Shown here in pieces: positions 19,688-29,570 of a stretch of 34,721 nucleotides of DNA; position 1 is the first letter of the stretch; each line of letters opens with the position of its first letter. The translations under genes and the position numbers were made by a program. The notes below the pieces were generated by a model that did not search any database, had not been told where the DNA came from, and saw only the letters and a list, made by a program, of their open reading frames with translations. The DNA is from Fidelibacterota bacterium (lineage in GTDB: Bacteria; Fidelibacterota; Marinisomatia; Marinisomatales; UBA1611), in NCBI GenBank assembly GCA_028101095.1, contig JAOHKG010000009.1, positions 1 through 34,721 on the forward strand, read 5' to 3'.

Positions 19688-21691
19688 ATGGCAAATTTGA
19701 ACGGATTTTCAAAGAAACAAATTCTAGAAATATATTATAAAATGTCTTTATCAAGAGCTCTTGATAAAAAAATGCTGATTCTGTTAAAGCAAGGTAAAAG
19801 TTTCTTTCATATGGGTGCTTCCGGGCATGAAGCTGCTCAGCTTGCAGCTTCGTTGATTATAAAGCCCGGTAAAGATTGGTCATATCCTTATTACCGGGAT
19901 GGAGCTTATTGTTTAGGCCTTGGTATGACATCAAGAGAACAGTTATTAAGTTTTTTATCTAAAGCGGATGATCCAAATTCAGGTGGAAGGCAAATGCCCA
20001 TGCATTATGGACATAAAGATCTTCGTATTGTTAGTCAATCTAGTCCAACAGGTTCACAGTTTTTACAGGCTTTAGGTTCCTCTTTAGCTGCTCAGTATGA
20101 TAAATCAAGAGATATTGTATATGTCTCTTCTGGCGAAGGTACAACGAGTCAGGGAGATTTTCATGAGGCGCTTAATTGGGCGAGTAATGCAAAGGCTCCA
20201 ATAATTTTTCACATTCAAGATAATGAATATGCTATTTCAACTCATAAATCAGAACAAAGTGCAGATTCTGTCTTTACAAGAGCAGCCGGTTATAAAAATC
20301 TTTCAAGATTTGACGTTGATGGAACCAATTTTTTTGAATCTCATCTTGCATTTAAACAGGCAGCGGAGAGAGCGCGTAAAGGACAAGGCCCATCCATTAT
20401 CGTTTCAAATGTTGTTCGTCTACTTCCTCACTCTAGTTCAGATGATCAACGTAAATACAGGACTGAAGATGACTTAAATCAAGACCAAAAAAGAGACCCC
20501 TTGTTGATCCTGAAAAATCAAGCTTCAGAAAATAATTTTATTCTACAAAAAGAATTTGAAAAGATGGATTTGCTTGTAAAAGATCAAGTGGATTCGGATG
20601 TACTGTGGGCCGAGACTCAGTCTTATCCAGATGAAGAGACCGCTTTAAATCATATATATAGTACGGACCCTCCAATTACAGAATCAGTAGCTAAACCAAT
20701 AAGAGATAATATTGTAATAGTTGATGCAATTAATCATGCTTTGAAAGAGGAGATGCTCCAAAATAATAAGATGGTGATATTCGGACAAGATATTGCAGAC
20801 CCTAAAGGAGGTGTCTTCACAGCCACAAAAGGTTTGTCCGATGAATTTGGTACCAAGAGAGTTTTTAATTCACCACTTGCTGAGTCTTCAATTATAGGCA
20901 CCGCAATTGGACTTGCTGTTTCAGGTTACAAGCCTGTTGTTGAAATTCAGTTTGGTGATTATATCTGGACCGCAATGAATCAGATTAGGAATGAAGTTGT
21001 TACAATGAGGTATCGCTCCAATAATGCATGGAATTGTCCTTTGATTATTAGGACACCTGTTGGTGGTTATATTCATGGAGGCCTATGTCATTCACAATCG
21101 ATTGATGGGTATTTTATACATATGCCTGGAATTTATTTAGCATACCCCTCAAATGCTTCTGATGCTAAAGGACTCTTGAAAATGGCATGTAGAATGAATG
21201 ATCCAGTTCTTTTTATGGAACACAAAGGTTTGTATCGCCAAGGCTATGCAGCGACTGAGGAGCCAGATGAAGATTATGTGATACCCTTTGGTAAAGGTCG
21301 GATAGTATCAGATGGGGATATATTGACAGTTATTACGTGGGGAGCAATGGTTCAAAAAACAATTGAAGCTGTTAAATCCTTAAGCTTAGAAAAAGGTTTA
21401 GTTGAAATAATTGACCTAAGAACATTAAACCCTTTAGATATAAATATTATAAAAATATCTATAGAGAAAACAGGAAAAGCTTTGATAGTTTATGAGGATA
21501 ATTTAACGAATGGTCCTGGTGCTGAAATATCTGCAATTATTGGAGAGAAATGTTTTGAATATTTAGATGGTCCTATAAAAAGGATAGCATCTAAAGACTC
21601 TCCTGTGCCATTTAATTGGTTTTTAGAAAATAAAGTTTTACCGCAAACAGAAGATATTGCTTTGGGTATTAAAGAATTATTGGAGTATTAA
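19688..21691 (+). CDS. 2-oxoacid (branched-chain/pyruvate-type) dehydrogenase E1, alpha-beta fusion
   Basis: Alpha part with ThDP motif SSGEGTTSQGDFHEALNWAS...QDNEYAIS; beta part FGQDIADPKGGVFTATKGL...FNSPLAESSIIGTAIGLA, TWGAMV, in one ORF. Confidence 0.93.
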   Translation: MANLNGFSKKQILEIYYKMSLSRALDKKMLILLKQGKSFFHMGASGHEAAQLAASLIIKPGKDWSYPYYRDGAYCLGLGMTSREQLLSFLSKADDPNSGGRQMPMHYGHKDLRIVSQSSPTGSQFLQALGSSLAAQYDKSRDIVYVSSGEGTTSQGDFHEALNWASNAKAPIIFHIQDNEYAISTHKSEQSADSVFTRAAGYKNLSRFDVDGTNFFESHLAFKQAAERARKGQGPSIIVSNVVRLLPHSSSDDQRKYRTEDDLNQDQKRDPLLILKNQASENNFILQKEFEKMDLLVKDQVDSDVLWAETQSYPDEETALNHIYSTDPPITESVAKPIRDNIVIVDAINHALKEEMLQNNKMVIFGQDIADPKGGVFTATKGLSDEFGTKRVFNSPLAESSIIGTAIGLAVSGYKPVVEIQFGDYIWTAMNQIRNEVVTMRYRSNNAWNCPLIIRTPVGGYIHGGLCHSQSIDGYFIHMPGIYLAYPSNASDAKGLLKMACRMNDPVLFMEHKGLYRQGYAATEEPDEDYVIPFGKGRIVSDGDILTVITWGAMVQKTIEAVKSLSLEKGLVEIIDLRTLNPLDINIIKISIEKTGKALIVYEDNLTNGPGAEISAIIGEKCFEYLDGPIKRIASKDSPVPFNWFLENKVLPQTEDIALGIKELLEY

Positions 21692-22999
21692 ATGACGACT
21701 GACATCGTAATGCCTAAAATGGGCGAATCAATTACAGAAGGAACAATTTTAGAGTGGCGTAAAGAAGTTGGTGATTCAATAGAACTAGATGAAATCTTAC
21801 TAGAGATTGGAACTGACAAAGTTGACTCAGAGATCCCTTCAGCTGTATCAGGAACTATAGTCGAAATTTTGGCAGAACCAAATGATGTTATTGAAGTAGG
21901 TAAAGTGATTGCGAGAATTGATTCAAGTGGTAAAGTTCTAAAAAAAGAAGAGATTTTAAATGAAAAAGAGGATCTTAAAGAAAAACAACAAGTTCAAAAT
22001 TTTCATGCTGAGTATATTGAAAATAAGACTCTCCCCAAATCAATAGAAGTCGCTGGAATTAAAAAAAATAAAGAAGATCATAAAAGATTTTACACACCAG
22101 TAGTTCTAAAAGTCGCATCACAAAATAATATCACATTTTCTGATTTAGAAAAAATTGATGGCACTGGAAACAATGGAAGAGTTACAAAAAAAGATATATT
22201 AATTTATTTAAATAGTCTCTCTGGTTTAAATAAACTGGCAATAGAAACTAAAAAGTCAATAGAGTCAAGTGAATTTAGGCCAATAAATTCCTCTCGAGTT
22301 GAAGAAATGCCAAAAATGAGAAAACTCATATCATCTCATATGAAAGAGAGTTTAGATACGGCTGCACATGTTTATCTAATGACAGAAGTTGACATGACAA
22401 AAATTGTAAGCTTTGTTTCATCAAATGAAGAGAACTTTGCCTTAAAAGAAGGGTTTAAATTAACTTATACTCCATTTATAGTTGATGCTGTTGTCAAAGC
22501 TTTAATAGATCATCCTGAAATGAACGCTTCTCTAATTGATACAAAAATACATTATCATAAAAATATTAATATTGGTCTTGCAGTTGCTATTGAAAATGGA
22601 TTGATGGTTCCTTCAATATCAGGTTGTGAGGAAAAGAATTTTCTAGGCTTTTGTAGATCTATCAACCAAATGGCATCTAAAGCCAGGGAAAATAAACTTT
22701 CAATTGATGAAATTGAAGGATCAACTTTTAGTATTACAAATTTTGGTGTTTTTGGTATATCATTTGGAACTCCAATCATAAATCAACCTAATACTGGAAT
22801 CTTAGGAGTAGGAGCTATAAAAAAACAGCCTGTAGTTATTGAATCGGATGGGGTAGATGCAATTGGGATTAGAAATATTATGATGCTTTCTCTTGGTTTT
22901 GATCATCGTTTAATTGATGGTGCTGGAGGATCAAAATTTTTAAATTCAATACAATTATATCTTGAAGACTTTAATAAAGAGCTTTTTGGAACCTTTTAA
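21692..22999 (+). CDS. 2-oxoacid dehydrogenase E2, dihydrolipoamide acyltransferase
   Basis: One N-terminal lipoyl domain (EIGTDKVDSEIPS), E3-binding domain (FYTPVVLKVASQNNI...GRVTKKDIL), catalytic DHRLIDGAGG. Confidence 0.95.
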   Translation: MTTDIVMPKMGESITEGTILEWRKEVGDSIELDEILLEIGTDKVDSEIPSAVSGTIVEILAEPNDVIEVGKVIARIDSSGKVLKKEEILNEKEDLKEKQQVQNFHAEYIENKTLPKSIEVAGIKKNKEDHKRFYTPVVLKVASQNNITFSDLEKIDGTGNNGRVTKKDILIYLNSLSGLNKLAIETKKSIESSEFRPINSSRVEEMPKMRKLISSHMKESLDTAAHVYLMTEVDMTKIVSFVSSNEENFALKEGFKLTYTPFIVDAVVKALIDHPEMNASLIDTKIHYHKNINIGLAVAIENGLMVPSISGCEEKNFLGFCRSINQMASKARENKLSIDEIEGSTFSITNFGVFGISFGTPIINQPNTGILGVGAIKKQPVVIESDGVDAIGIRNIMMLSLGFDHRLIDGAGGSKFLNSIQLYLEDFNKELFGTF

Positions 23000-23829
23000 T
23001 GCCTGTAGATAATGTTCTAAAATTATATTCTAAAACTATTCGCTCATCTTTCTTGCATTACGGTTTTTGGGATAATCCAAGTGAAGTAAGCCTTGAATCA
23101 TTAACACTACAAGACTTGAAAATTGCTCAATTAAGATATGCTGAACATTTGTGTTCATATATACCTTCGGATGTAAATTCAATTCTAGATGTTGGTTGTG
23201 GAATTGGAGGTAATGCTGAATATCTGTTATCTAAAGGTTTTCACGTTGAAACTCTTTCTCCAGATAATTATCAAAAAAGAGTGATAAGCGATAAGTTTAA
23301 TAAAAAAATGATATTCCATCATACAAAATTTGAAAACTATGATTCAAAAAAAAAGTACGACTTGGTTCTTGAAAGTGAAAGTGCTTGCTATATAAAAATA
23401 GATGCAGGTTTTAAAAAAGCAAAACAAATTTTAAACAAAAAAGGCTATCTACTTGTTTCGGATTATTTTGTGCATTTTAGAGATGAATCAAAAAGTCCAC
23501 ATTTTAAGTCTTCACATGATATGAATACTTATTTAGAAAGTGCTCAGAAAAATGGTTTTGAACTTGTGAAGCAATATGATCAGACTGATAACACAATGCC
23601 AACATTAGAATACGCAGGTTACTTTTTAGAACGATTTATAAAACCAAGCTTAGACTATGGATTCTACTCTGTAAAAAAGAATTACCCTACAATTTCTAAG
23701 ATGATTGAAAAAATGATTGGATCAAAATGGGATAAAAAGAAACAACAATTAGATTTAATTGATAGTAAAAAGTTTAAAAAATATAGAAAATATATGATTT
23801 ATTTATTTAAAAAAAAATATGCAGAATAG
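22999..23829 (+). CDS. SAM-dependent methyltransferase
   Basis: Motif I ILDVGCGIGGNAEYLLSKG; YDLVLESESACYI; N-terminal FLHYGFWDNP as in small-molecule/CFA-like methyltransferases. Confidence 0.8.
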   Translation: MPVDNVLKLYSKTIRSSFLHYGFWDNPSEVSLESLTLQDLKIAQLRYAEHLCSYIPSDVNSILDVGCGIGGNAEYLLSKGFHVETLSPDNYQKRVISDKFNKKMIFHHTKFENYDSKKKYDLVLESESACYIKIDAGFKKAKQILNKKGYLLVSDYFVHFRDESKSPHFKSSHDMNTYLESAQKNGFELVKQYDQTDNTMPTLEYAGYFLERFIKPSLDYGFYSVKKNYPTISKMIEKMIGSKWDKKKQQLDLIDSKKFKKYRKYMIYLFKKKYAE

Positions 23830-24685
23830 TCTAAAAAAAAAATATAAACCAAAAGTAAAGCTCCAAATCACAGAAAATTATAAATTTGTGAATGAAGTCG
23901 TAACTGAAAATAAGCTTCATACTGTATGTGCTGAAGCACGTTGCCCAAATATTTTTGAATGTTGGGATCGAGGTACTGCGACAATAATGATTTTAGGTGA
24001 TACCTGTACTCGAGCATGTGGGTTTTGTTCTGTCAAAACTGGAAAACCAACATGGAGCGATTCTCTAGAACCCTACAGAACAGCAATGGCCGTAAAAAAA
24101 ATGAACTTAAAACATGTTGTTATAACCTCTGTAGATAGGGATGATTTAAAAAATGATTACGGAGCACATATATGGTCTGAAACAATACAACAAATTCATA
24201 AACATGTTCCAAATTGTAGCGTTGAGGTATTGACACCTGATTTTAAAGGATACGAGCCTGCAATAAATAAGGTTTTTAATGCAAAGCCAGAAATTTTTAG
24301 TCACAATGTAGAATGTGTAGAAAGAATAAGTAAGAAAGTTAGGTCCCAATCAGTCTGGGCAAGAAGTCTAAAATTACTCAAATTATCATCAGAATTCGGT
24401 TTAAGAACAAAAACTGGGATTATGGTTGGATTAGGAGAAAGTTATGAAGAGGTATTAACAACTATGAAAGAAGTTAGAGCTGCTGGAGTAGAAATTTTCA
24501 CCGTTGGACAATATTTACAACCAACTAAAAATCATTTACCTGTTAATCGTTACGTTGCAGAAACTGAATTCTTAGAATATGAAAAATTTGGACTTGATCT
24601 AGGGTTTAGTATTGTTAAATCAGGTTCACTGGTTCGAAGCTCGTATCGAGCAGAAGAAGGAGTTGAAAAACTTTTTAAGGTGTAG
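23819..24685 (+). CDS. lipA: Lipoyl synthase
   Basis: CAEARCPNIFEC auxiliary cluster, radical SAM CTRACGFC, C-terminal SGSLVRSSYRAEE. Confidence 0.97.
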   Translation: MQNSLKKKYKPKVKLQITENYKFVNEVVTENKLHTVCAEARCPNIFECWDRGTATIMILGDTCTRACGFCSVKTGKPTWSDSLEPYRTAMAVKKMNLKHVVITSVDRDDLKNDYGAHIWSETIQQIHKHVPNCSVEVLTPDFKGYEPAINKVFNAKPEIFSHNVECVERISKKVRSQSVWARSLKLLKLSSEFGLRTKTGIMVGLGESYEEVLTTMKEVRAAGVEIFTVGQYLQPTKNHLPVNRYVAETEFLEYEKFGLDLGFSIVKSGSLVRSSYRAEEGVEKLFKV

Positions 24686-24819
24686 CTATTATTGTACGGT
24701 TTTTTACCCGTCTGACATAATTGCAGACCAAAAAATAGCTTCCGACTAAAAAGCATGTAGTTCATAATGGTATAGTCATTGCAAATAAGTAAAAGAATAT
24801 AAATAACTAGGGAATAGCC

Positions 24820-27231
24820 ATGGCTGAAAAATTATCAGACAAAGAAATAGAAAATTTTAATTTAGAAGAATCAGATAAGTATCCTGTAATGCCCTTAAGG
24901 AATACTGTGCTTTTTCCTCAACAAGTTATTCCAATATACATAGGGCGAGAAAGAAGCCTGAAATTAATTAACGAGTTAGAAGCAAAAAAACGATATATTG
25001 TAGTTGTTGCTCAAGAAGATGGTTCTATCGAAAACCCCAAGCCAAAAGACTTATATTCTTATGGAACGCTAGCACAAGTTTTAAAAGTTTTTGATATGCC
25101 TGACAATAGTAAATCAGCCATTGTGCAAGGAATTTCAAGGGTAAAAATTTTAAATTATACTCAATTAGATCCCTATTTTACTGCAGCAGTGCAATCGATG
25201 GAAGATGAGCCAATTGTAGATAAAATTGAAGTAGAAGCTCTTTCAAATAATTTAAGACAAGCATTCGAAGACTTAATGAAAGTTGCGCCAAATCTGACGG
25301 AAGAGCATTCGGGGATGCTGAAAAATATCCAAAAACCAAATCGTTTAACAGATAGGGCCATCTCTGTTATTACGATCTCTAACCAAGAGAAACAAGAAAT
25401 TCTAGAAGAATTAAATATCAAAGAAAGAATGGAGAAAGCGTTAAACCTAATGGGTCGTGAGATGCAACGCATAAAATTAGGTGAAGAGATTCAAACCGAA
25501 GTACATGATGAGATCTCAAAAACCCAAAGAGAGTACTACTTAAGAGAGCAGATGAAAGCCATAAAGAAAGAACTTGGTGAAGATGAAGGAACTGTTGAAG
25601 TAAAAGAATTAGAAGATAAAATTAAAGCGGCAAAAATGCCAAAAGATTCTGAAAAAGTAGCAATGAAAGAATTAGATCGTCTATCTAGAATCCCAACTCA
25701 ATCCCCTGAATATAATGTTTCTAGAACATATATTGAATGGCTTGTTGATCTTCCATGGAGTGAATCTACAAAAGATAGAATAGATCTTAAAGAGGCATTA
25801 AAAATATTGGATGAAGACCATTATGGATTAAGTAAAGTAAAGCAGAGAATAATTGAATACCTTGCCGTAAGAAATTTAAAACAAAAGAAAGATCCTGAAG
25901 GTAAAGTCAGAGGAGCAATCCTATGTTTTGGAGGCCCCCCTGGAGTGGGTAAAACATCTCTTGGGAAATCAATAGCAAGAGCAATGGGACGTAAATTTGT
26001 GAGATTATCTTTAGGAGGAGTTCGTGATGAGGCTGAGGTAAGAGGGCATAGAAGAACATACATAGGTGCATTACCTGGTAGAGTTATTCAAAGCATCAAA
26101 AAAGCCGGCAAGAATAACCCTGTTTTTATGTTGGATGAAATTGATAAGTTAGGTTCTGATTACAGAGGAGACCCTTCTTCCGCTTTATTAGAAGTTCTAG
26201 ATCCAGAACAAAATCATGCTTTTAGTGATCACTATCTTGAAGTTGATTTCGATCTAAGTAATGTTATGTTTATTGCAACTGCAAATTATCAAGATGCTAT
26301 ACCACCAGCTTTAAGAGATAGAATGGAAATACTCGATTTTTCAGGATATATTGAAGATGAAAAAGTTCAAATTGCAAAAAGGCATATATTACCGAAGCAA
26401 ATTGAAGAGAACGGATTAGATAAAAGCCAAGTAACATTTGATACACCAAGTATTAAAGAACTTATAAGTTCATACACCAGAGAAGCAGGAGTAAGAAACC
26501 TTGAAAGAGAAGTTGCTAATGTTCTAAGAAAAGTTGCTCGTGAATTAGTCGAGTCTGAAGTTGAAAAAGTGAAAGTTACAAAAAAACAAGTAGGTGATTA
26601 TCTTGGAGCACCTCGTTTTTATTCTGACATCGCTGAACAAGCTACAAAGCCTGGCGTTGTAACTGGTTTGGCTTGGACTGCTGCTGGAGGAGATATTTTA
26701 TTTGTAGAATCCACTCTAATGACAGGTAAGGGGCAATTGACGTTAACTGGTCAGTTAGGTGACGTAATGAAAGAATCTGCAACAGCAGCCCAAACTTTTG
26801 TTCGGTCTCATGCGGATGATTTTGGAATTGATCCTAAATTTAATCAAACTTCAGATATCCATGTACATGTACCGGCAGGCGCTATACCCAAGGATGGTCC
26901 TTCTGCTGGAGTGAGTATGGTAACCTCTTTAGTTTCACTTTTAACAGATACACCTGTGAAAGAGAGAGTAGCGATGACTGGTGAAATAACACTTAGAGGG
27001 AATGTTTTACCAATTGGAGGGGTTAAAGAAAAAGTTACAGCCGCCCACAGAGCGGGTATTAAAGAAATAATTTTACCAGATCACAATAGAAAAGATTTAG
27101 AAGATGTTCCAGAAAATGTTGCAAAGGACTTAACCTTTCACTTTGCAAAGGAAATAAAAGACGTTTTAGAAATAGCTGTACCAGGCTCAATAAAAAAAAG
27201 AAAAAAATCTAATAACAATTCTAAGAAATAA
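24820..27231 (+). CDS. lon: ATP-dependent protease Lon
   Basis: N-terminal LPVMPLRNTVLFP-like, Walker A GGPPGVGKTS, catalytic PKDGPSAGVSM and downstream Lys region. Confidence 0.98.
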   Translation: MAEKLSDKEIENFNLEESDKYPVMPLRNTVLFPQQVIPIYIGRERSLKLINELEAKKRYIVVVAQEDGSIENPKPKDLYSYGTLAQVLKVFDMPDNSKSAIVQGISRVKILNYTQLDPYFTAAVQSMEDEPIVDKIEVEALSNNLRQAFEDLMKVAPNLTEEHSGMLKNIQKPNRLTDRAISVITISNQEKQEILEELNIKERMEKALNLMGREMQRIKLGEEIQTEVHDEISKTQREYYLREQMKAIKKELGEDEGTVEVKELEDKIKAAKMPKDSEKVAMKELDRLSRIPTQSPEYNVSRTYIEWLVDLPWSESTKDRIDLKEALKILDEDHYGLSKVKQRIIEYLAVRNLKQKKDPEGKVRGAILCFGGPPGVGKTSLGKSIARAMGRKFVRLSLGGVRDEAEVRGHRRTYIGALPGRVIQSIKKAGKNNPVFMLDEIDKLGSDYRGDPSSALLEVLDPEQNHAFSDHYLEVDFDLSNVMFIATANYQDAIPPALRDRMEILDFSGYIEDEKVQIAKRHILPKQIEENGLDKSQVTFDTPSIKELISSYTREAGVRNLEREVANVLRKVARELVESEVEKVKVTKKQVGDYLGAPRFYSDIAEQATKPGVVTGLAWTAAGGDILFVESTLMTGKGQLTLTGQLGDVMKESATAAQTFVRSHADDFGIDPKFNQTSDIHVHVPAGAIPKDGPSAGVSMVTSLVSLLTDTPVKERVAMTGEITLRGNVLPIGGVKEKVTAAHRAGIKEIILPDHNRKDLEDVPENVAKDLTFHFAKEIKDVLEIAVPGSIKKRKKSNNNSKK

Positions 27232-27253
27232 TTAAATTTTAATATATAAAGAA

Positions 27254-27327
27254 GGGCGATTAGCTCAGTTGGTTAGAGCACTGCGTTTACACCGCAGGTG
27301 TCGGGAGTTCGAATCTCTCATCGCCCA
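27254..27327 (+). tRNA. tRNA-Val (anticodon UAC)
   Basis: Cloverleaf: GGGCGAT acceptor / ATCGCCC; D-stem GCTC/GAGC; anticodon stem CTGCG-TTTACAC-CGCAG; T-arm GGGAG-TTCGAAT-CTCTC; discriminator A. CCA is not encoded. Confidence 0.96.
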
Positions 27328-27371
27328 CTAATCATTATTTAATTCTAAATAAAAAAATAAGTCTGAAAAAT

Positions 27372-27401
27372 AAAAAGCCACTATTCAAAAGTGGCTTTTT
27401 T
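27372..27401 (+). terminator. Rho-independent terminator downstream of tRNA-Val
   Basis: aaaaagccact-attcaaa-agtggctttttt: 11-bp stem, 7-nt loop, T tract. Confidence 0.85.
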
Positions 27402-27499
27402 GTTTAGTTCTAAGCATAATTAATTAATGATTTTAATATTAATTTGTATATCTTTTAGTAGTTCTTTAGACACACACTCCTTTAAATGGAAATTTTTTT

Positions 27500-27862
27500 A
27501 TGAATAATAAAATAAATTTTAAGAATAAGTATTCAAAATTCTTAGATATATGGTCTCCTAAAGTAATCGCAGAAATGAATGATTATCAAATTAAACTAGT
27601 CAAAATAAAAGGTGAGTTTTTATGGCACTCTCATGATAGTACGGATGAGGTCTTCATTGTTTTAGATGGTAGTATGGAGATCCAAACGGAAGACGAATTA
27701 GTTAAATTAGATTCTGGTGAGATGTATGTTGTTCCAAAAGGTGTTCCGCATAAACCATATGCTGAAAAAGAGTGTAAGATTATGATTATTGAACCAAAAG
27801 GAGTTTCGAACACTGGAAATGAAAATAATTTGATGACTTCAAAAAATGATGTTTGGATTTAA
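27500..27862 (+). CDS. Cupin-domain protein
   Basis: FLWHSHDSTDEVFIVLDGSMEIQ...LDSGEMYVVPKGVPHKPYAEKECKIMIIEPKG. Confidence 0.88.
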   Translation: MNNKINFKNKYSKFLDIWSPKVIAEMNDYQIKLVKIKGEFLWHSHDSTDEVFIVLDGSMEIQTEDELVKLDSGEMYVVPKGVPHKPYAEKECKIMIIEPKGVSNTGNENNLMTSKNDVWI

Positions 27863-27894
27863 TTAGGTTTTGTTTTTTTAGATCTTTTAAACCA

Positions 27895-28215
27895 ATGAAG
27901 TATATTATAATTCTAACTATTTTTATTTCTTGTACCCCCCCGGTAGACTATTTTGGAAATTCAGTTGATTTTAAAAAAGAAATTATTTATTTAACTAAAT
28001 TTAGAGAAGACTCTTCCGTTAAAGATAAGTACTATCTCACATTTAGACAGGTTTATGAAATACAGAAAGACGAAATTAAATTAAGAGAAAAAACACTTCA
28101 GCGATACCTTAATTTGATTATGGGCTATTACGGTTATTCAGAAAAAAAAATTATTTTTAAAAAAGATAAGAACTTTATAAAACCCTTATATCATGTAATT
28201 GTTCAATTTAATTGA
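27895..28215 (+). CDS. Small putative lipoprotein
   Basis: In-frame ATG at 27895 gives MKYIIILTIFISCTPP with a lipobox-like ISC. The track start at 27853 overlaps the cupin gene. Confidence 0.55.
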   Translation: MKYIIILTIFISCTPPVDYFGNSVDFKKEIIYLTKFREDSSVKDKYYLTFRQVYEIQKDEIKLREKTLQRYLNLIMGYYGYSEKKIIFKKDKNFIKPLYHVIVQFN

Positions 28216-28282
28216 CGGTTATTTTTATTTTTAAGGGATTTAATTGATTTAGAACTACTTCACTATATTATTTGGAGAAAAT

Positions 28283-29056
28283 ATGAAAGAATATATCAAA
28301 GGTTTTTTTACAGCTGTATGCCTAACTACTAGCCTCTTTATTTTTATGAGCTCAAATAATAAAAACTTAGGAGATATCGTTGTTAATAGTATCACGATCG
28401 TTCCGAGTGAGAATGGGGGTGGATTTCTCAAAGCATATAATGCCCAAGGAATGGAGACTGCTTATTTAGGAACGGCACAGGGCGGAGTTGGAGTTTTGGG
28501 ACTTCACAATTCGAGTGGTAACCAACTTGTCTATTTAGGATCGGGTGACAGGGGTTCAGGCTTATTAAAAACATATAATCAATTTGGTGTAGAAAATGTT
28601 TATTTAGGAAATGGAAGTAAAGAAGGTGGAACTTTACAAACATTTAATCAGGATGGGAAACAAACCTCTTTTTTGGGAACGGCTGAAAATGGTGTAGGTG
28701 TTTTAGGTGTTCATAATTCCTCAGGAAAACAGATTTCTTATCTAGGTACAAGTGCTCAAGGTGCGGGGTTCCTGAATATCAATAATAAAGAGGGCCGCTT
28801 ATCTTGCTACTTAGGCTCAGGAAAAGACAGTCGAGGAGGGCATATTCAAACATATAATCCAAATGGGTATTTGACATCATATCTGGGCTCTTCAAGTTCT
28901 AATAGTGGGCTTCTAGATTTAAATAATGAACTTGGAGTAAAAGTAAGTTCAATGGGTGCGATGTATGATAATACAAGCTATAATGGAGATGGCGGCATTA
29001 TGCTTTTTAATAAAAATGGTGAATATGGATGGTCGAAAGATGGTAAAATAGAATGA
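28283..29056 (+). CDS. Membrane-anchored or secreted repeat protein (predicted beta-solenoid)
   Basis: N-terminal hydrophobic segment, then about 8 repeats of 22-25 aa with the pattern G-G-x-L-x-x-x-N-x-x-G-x-x-x-x-Y-L-G. Confidence 0.75.
   Translation: MKEYIKGFFTAVCLTTSLFIFMSSNNKNLGDIVVNSITIVPSENGGGFLKAYNAQGMETAYLGTAQGGVGVLGLHNSSGNQLVYLGSGDRGSGLLKTYNQFGVENVYLGNGSKEGGTLQTFNQDGKQTSFLGTAENGVGVLGVHNSSGKQISYLGTSAQGAGFLNINNKEGRLSCYLGSGKDSRGGHIQTYNPNGYLTSYLGSSSSNSGLLDLNNELGVKVSSMGAMYDNTSYNGDGGIMLFNKNGEYGWSKDGKIE
28421..28965 (+). repeat. Coding tandem repeat, degenerate 66-75 bp units
   Basis: Units include GVGVLGLHNSSGNQLVYLG and GVGVLGVHNSSGKQISYLG, exactly 69 codons apart (nt 28484 and 28691). 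Confidence 0.8.
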
Positions 29057-29427
29057 GATCTCTTTGCCTCTTCATGTGCATATTTATTATCATATCTTCA
29101 ACACCACTTTCAGCAAAAGACAATTTACAAGACAGCCCTAATCTTTTAACTTCTACGTACAAAAAGGACCCATGGATTGGTATCGATAAAGTTCAACATT
29201 TTATGTATAGTCTTTTTATTTCTTTTGGGGCTCAATATATATTAGTGAATAAATTCAATATGTTAGAAAAAAAGGCAGTCCCATTATCAAGTAGCCTAAG
29301 TTTTATAGCTGGTTATTCAAAAGAGGTTTTTGATAAAAAATCAAGTCAAAATTTTTTTAGCAAAAAAGATATGTTCGCGAATAGCCTAGGCATTTTATGC
29401 GCCATTTTAATCATTCTCGATGACTGA
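29053..29427 (+). CDS. YfiM/DUF2279-like small membrane protein
   Basis: Signal peptide; DKVQHFMYSLFISFGAQYIL...SFIAGYSKEVFDKK...FSKKDMFANSLGI. Confidence 0.55.
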   Translation: MRSLCLFMCIFIIISSTPLSAKDNLQDSPNLLTSTYKKDPWIGIDKVQHFMYSLFISFGAQYILVNKFNMLEKKAVPLSSSLSFIAGYSKEVFDKKSSQNFFSKKDMFANSLGILCAILIILDD

Positions 29428-29570
29428 ATTAGAACTTGTAAAATTGAAAGAAAAATATTTTTGAATAACTTTTTAAATTATCAGTTATTTTTAAGTTCAA
29501 ATAATTAAGTAAAAATGATTATGATAAAGCAATTTGTGGTAAAAAAGATTTTAGAGACTTTATTTAAGTT

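Noticed and set aside
20223-20477. Plus-strand ORF 84 aa inside the E1 gene
   Set aside because: Nested out of frame within a highly conserved enzyme gene.
24550-24765. Minus-strand ORF overlapping the lipA end and the lon upstream region
   Set aside because: Mostly antisense to lipA; no domain seen and no support beyond an open frame.
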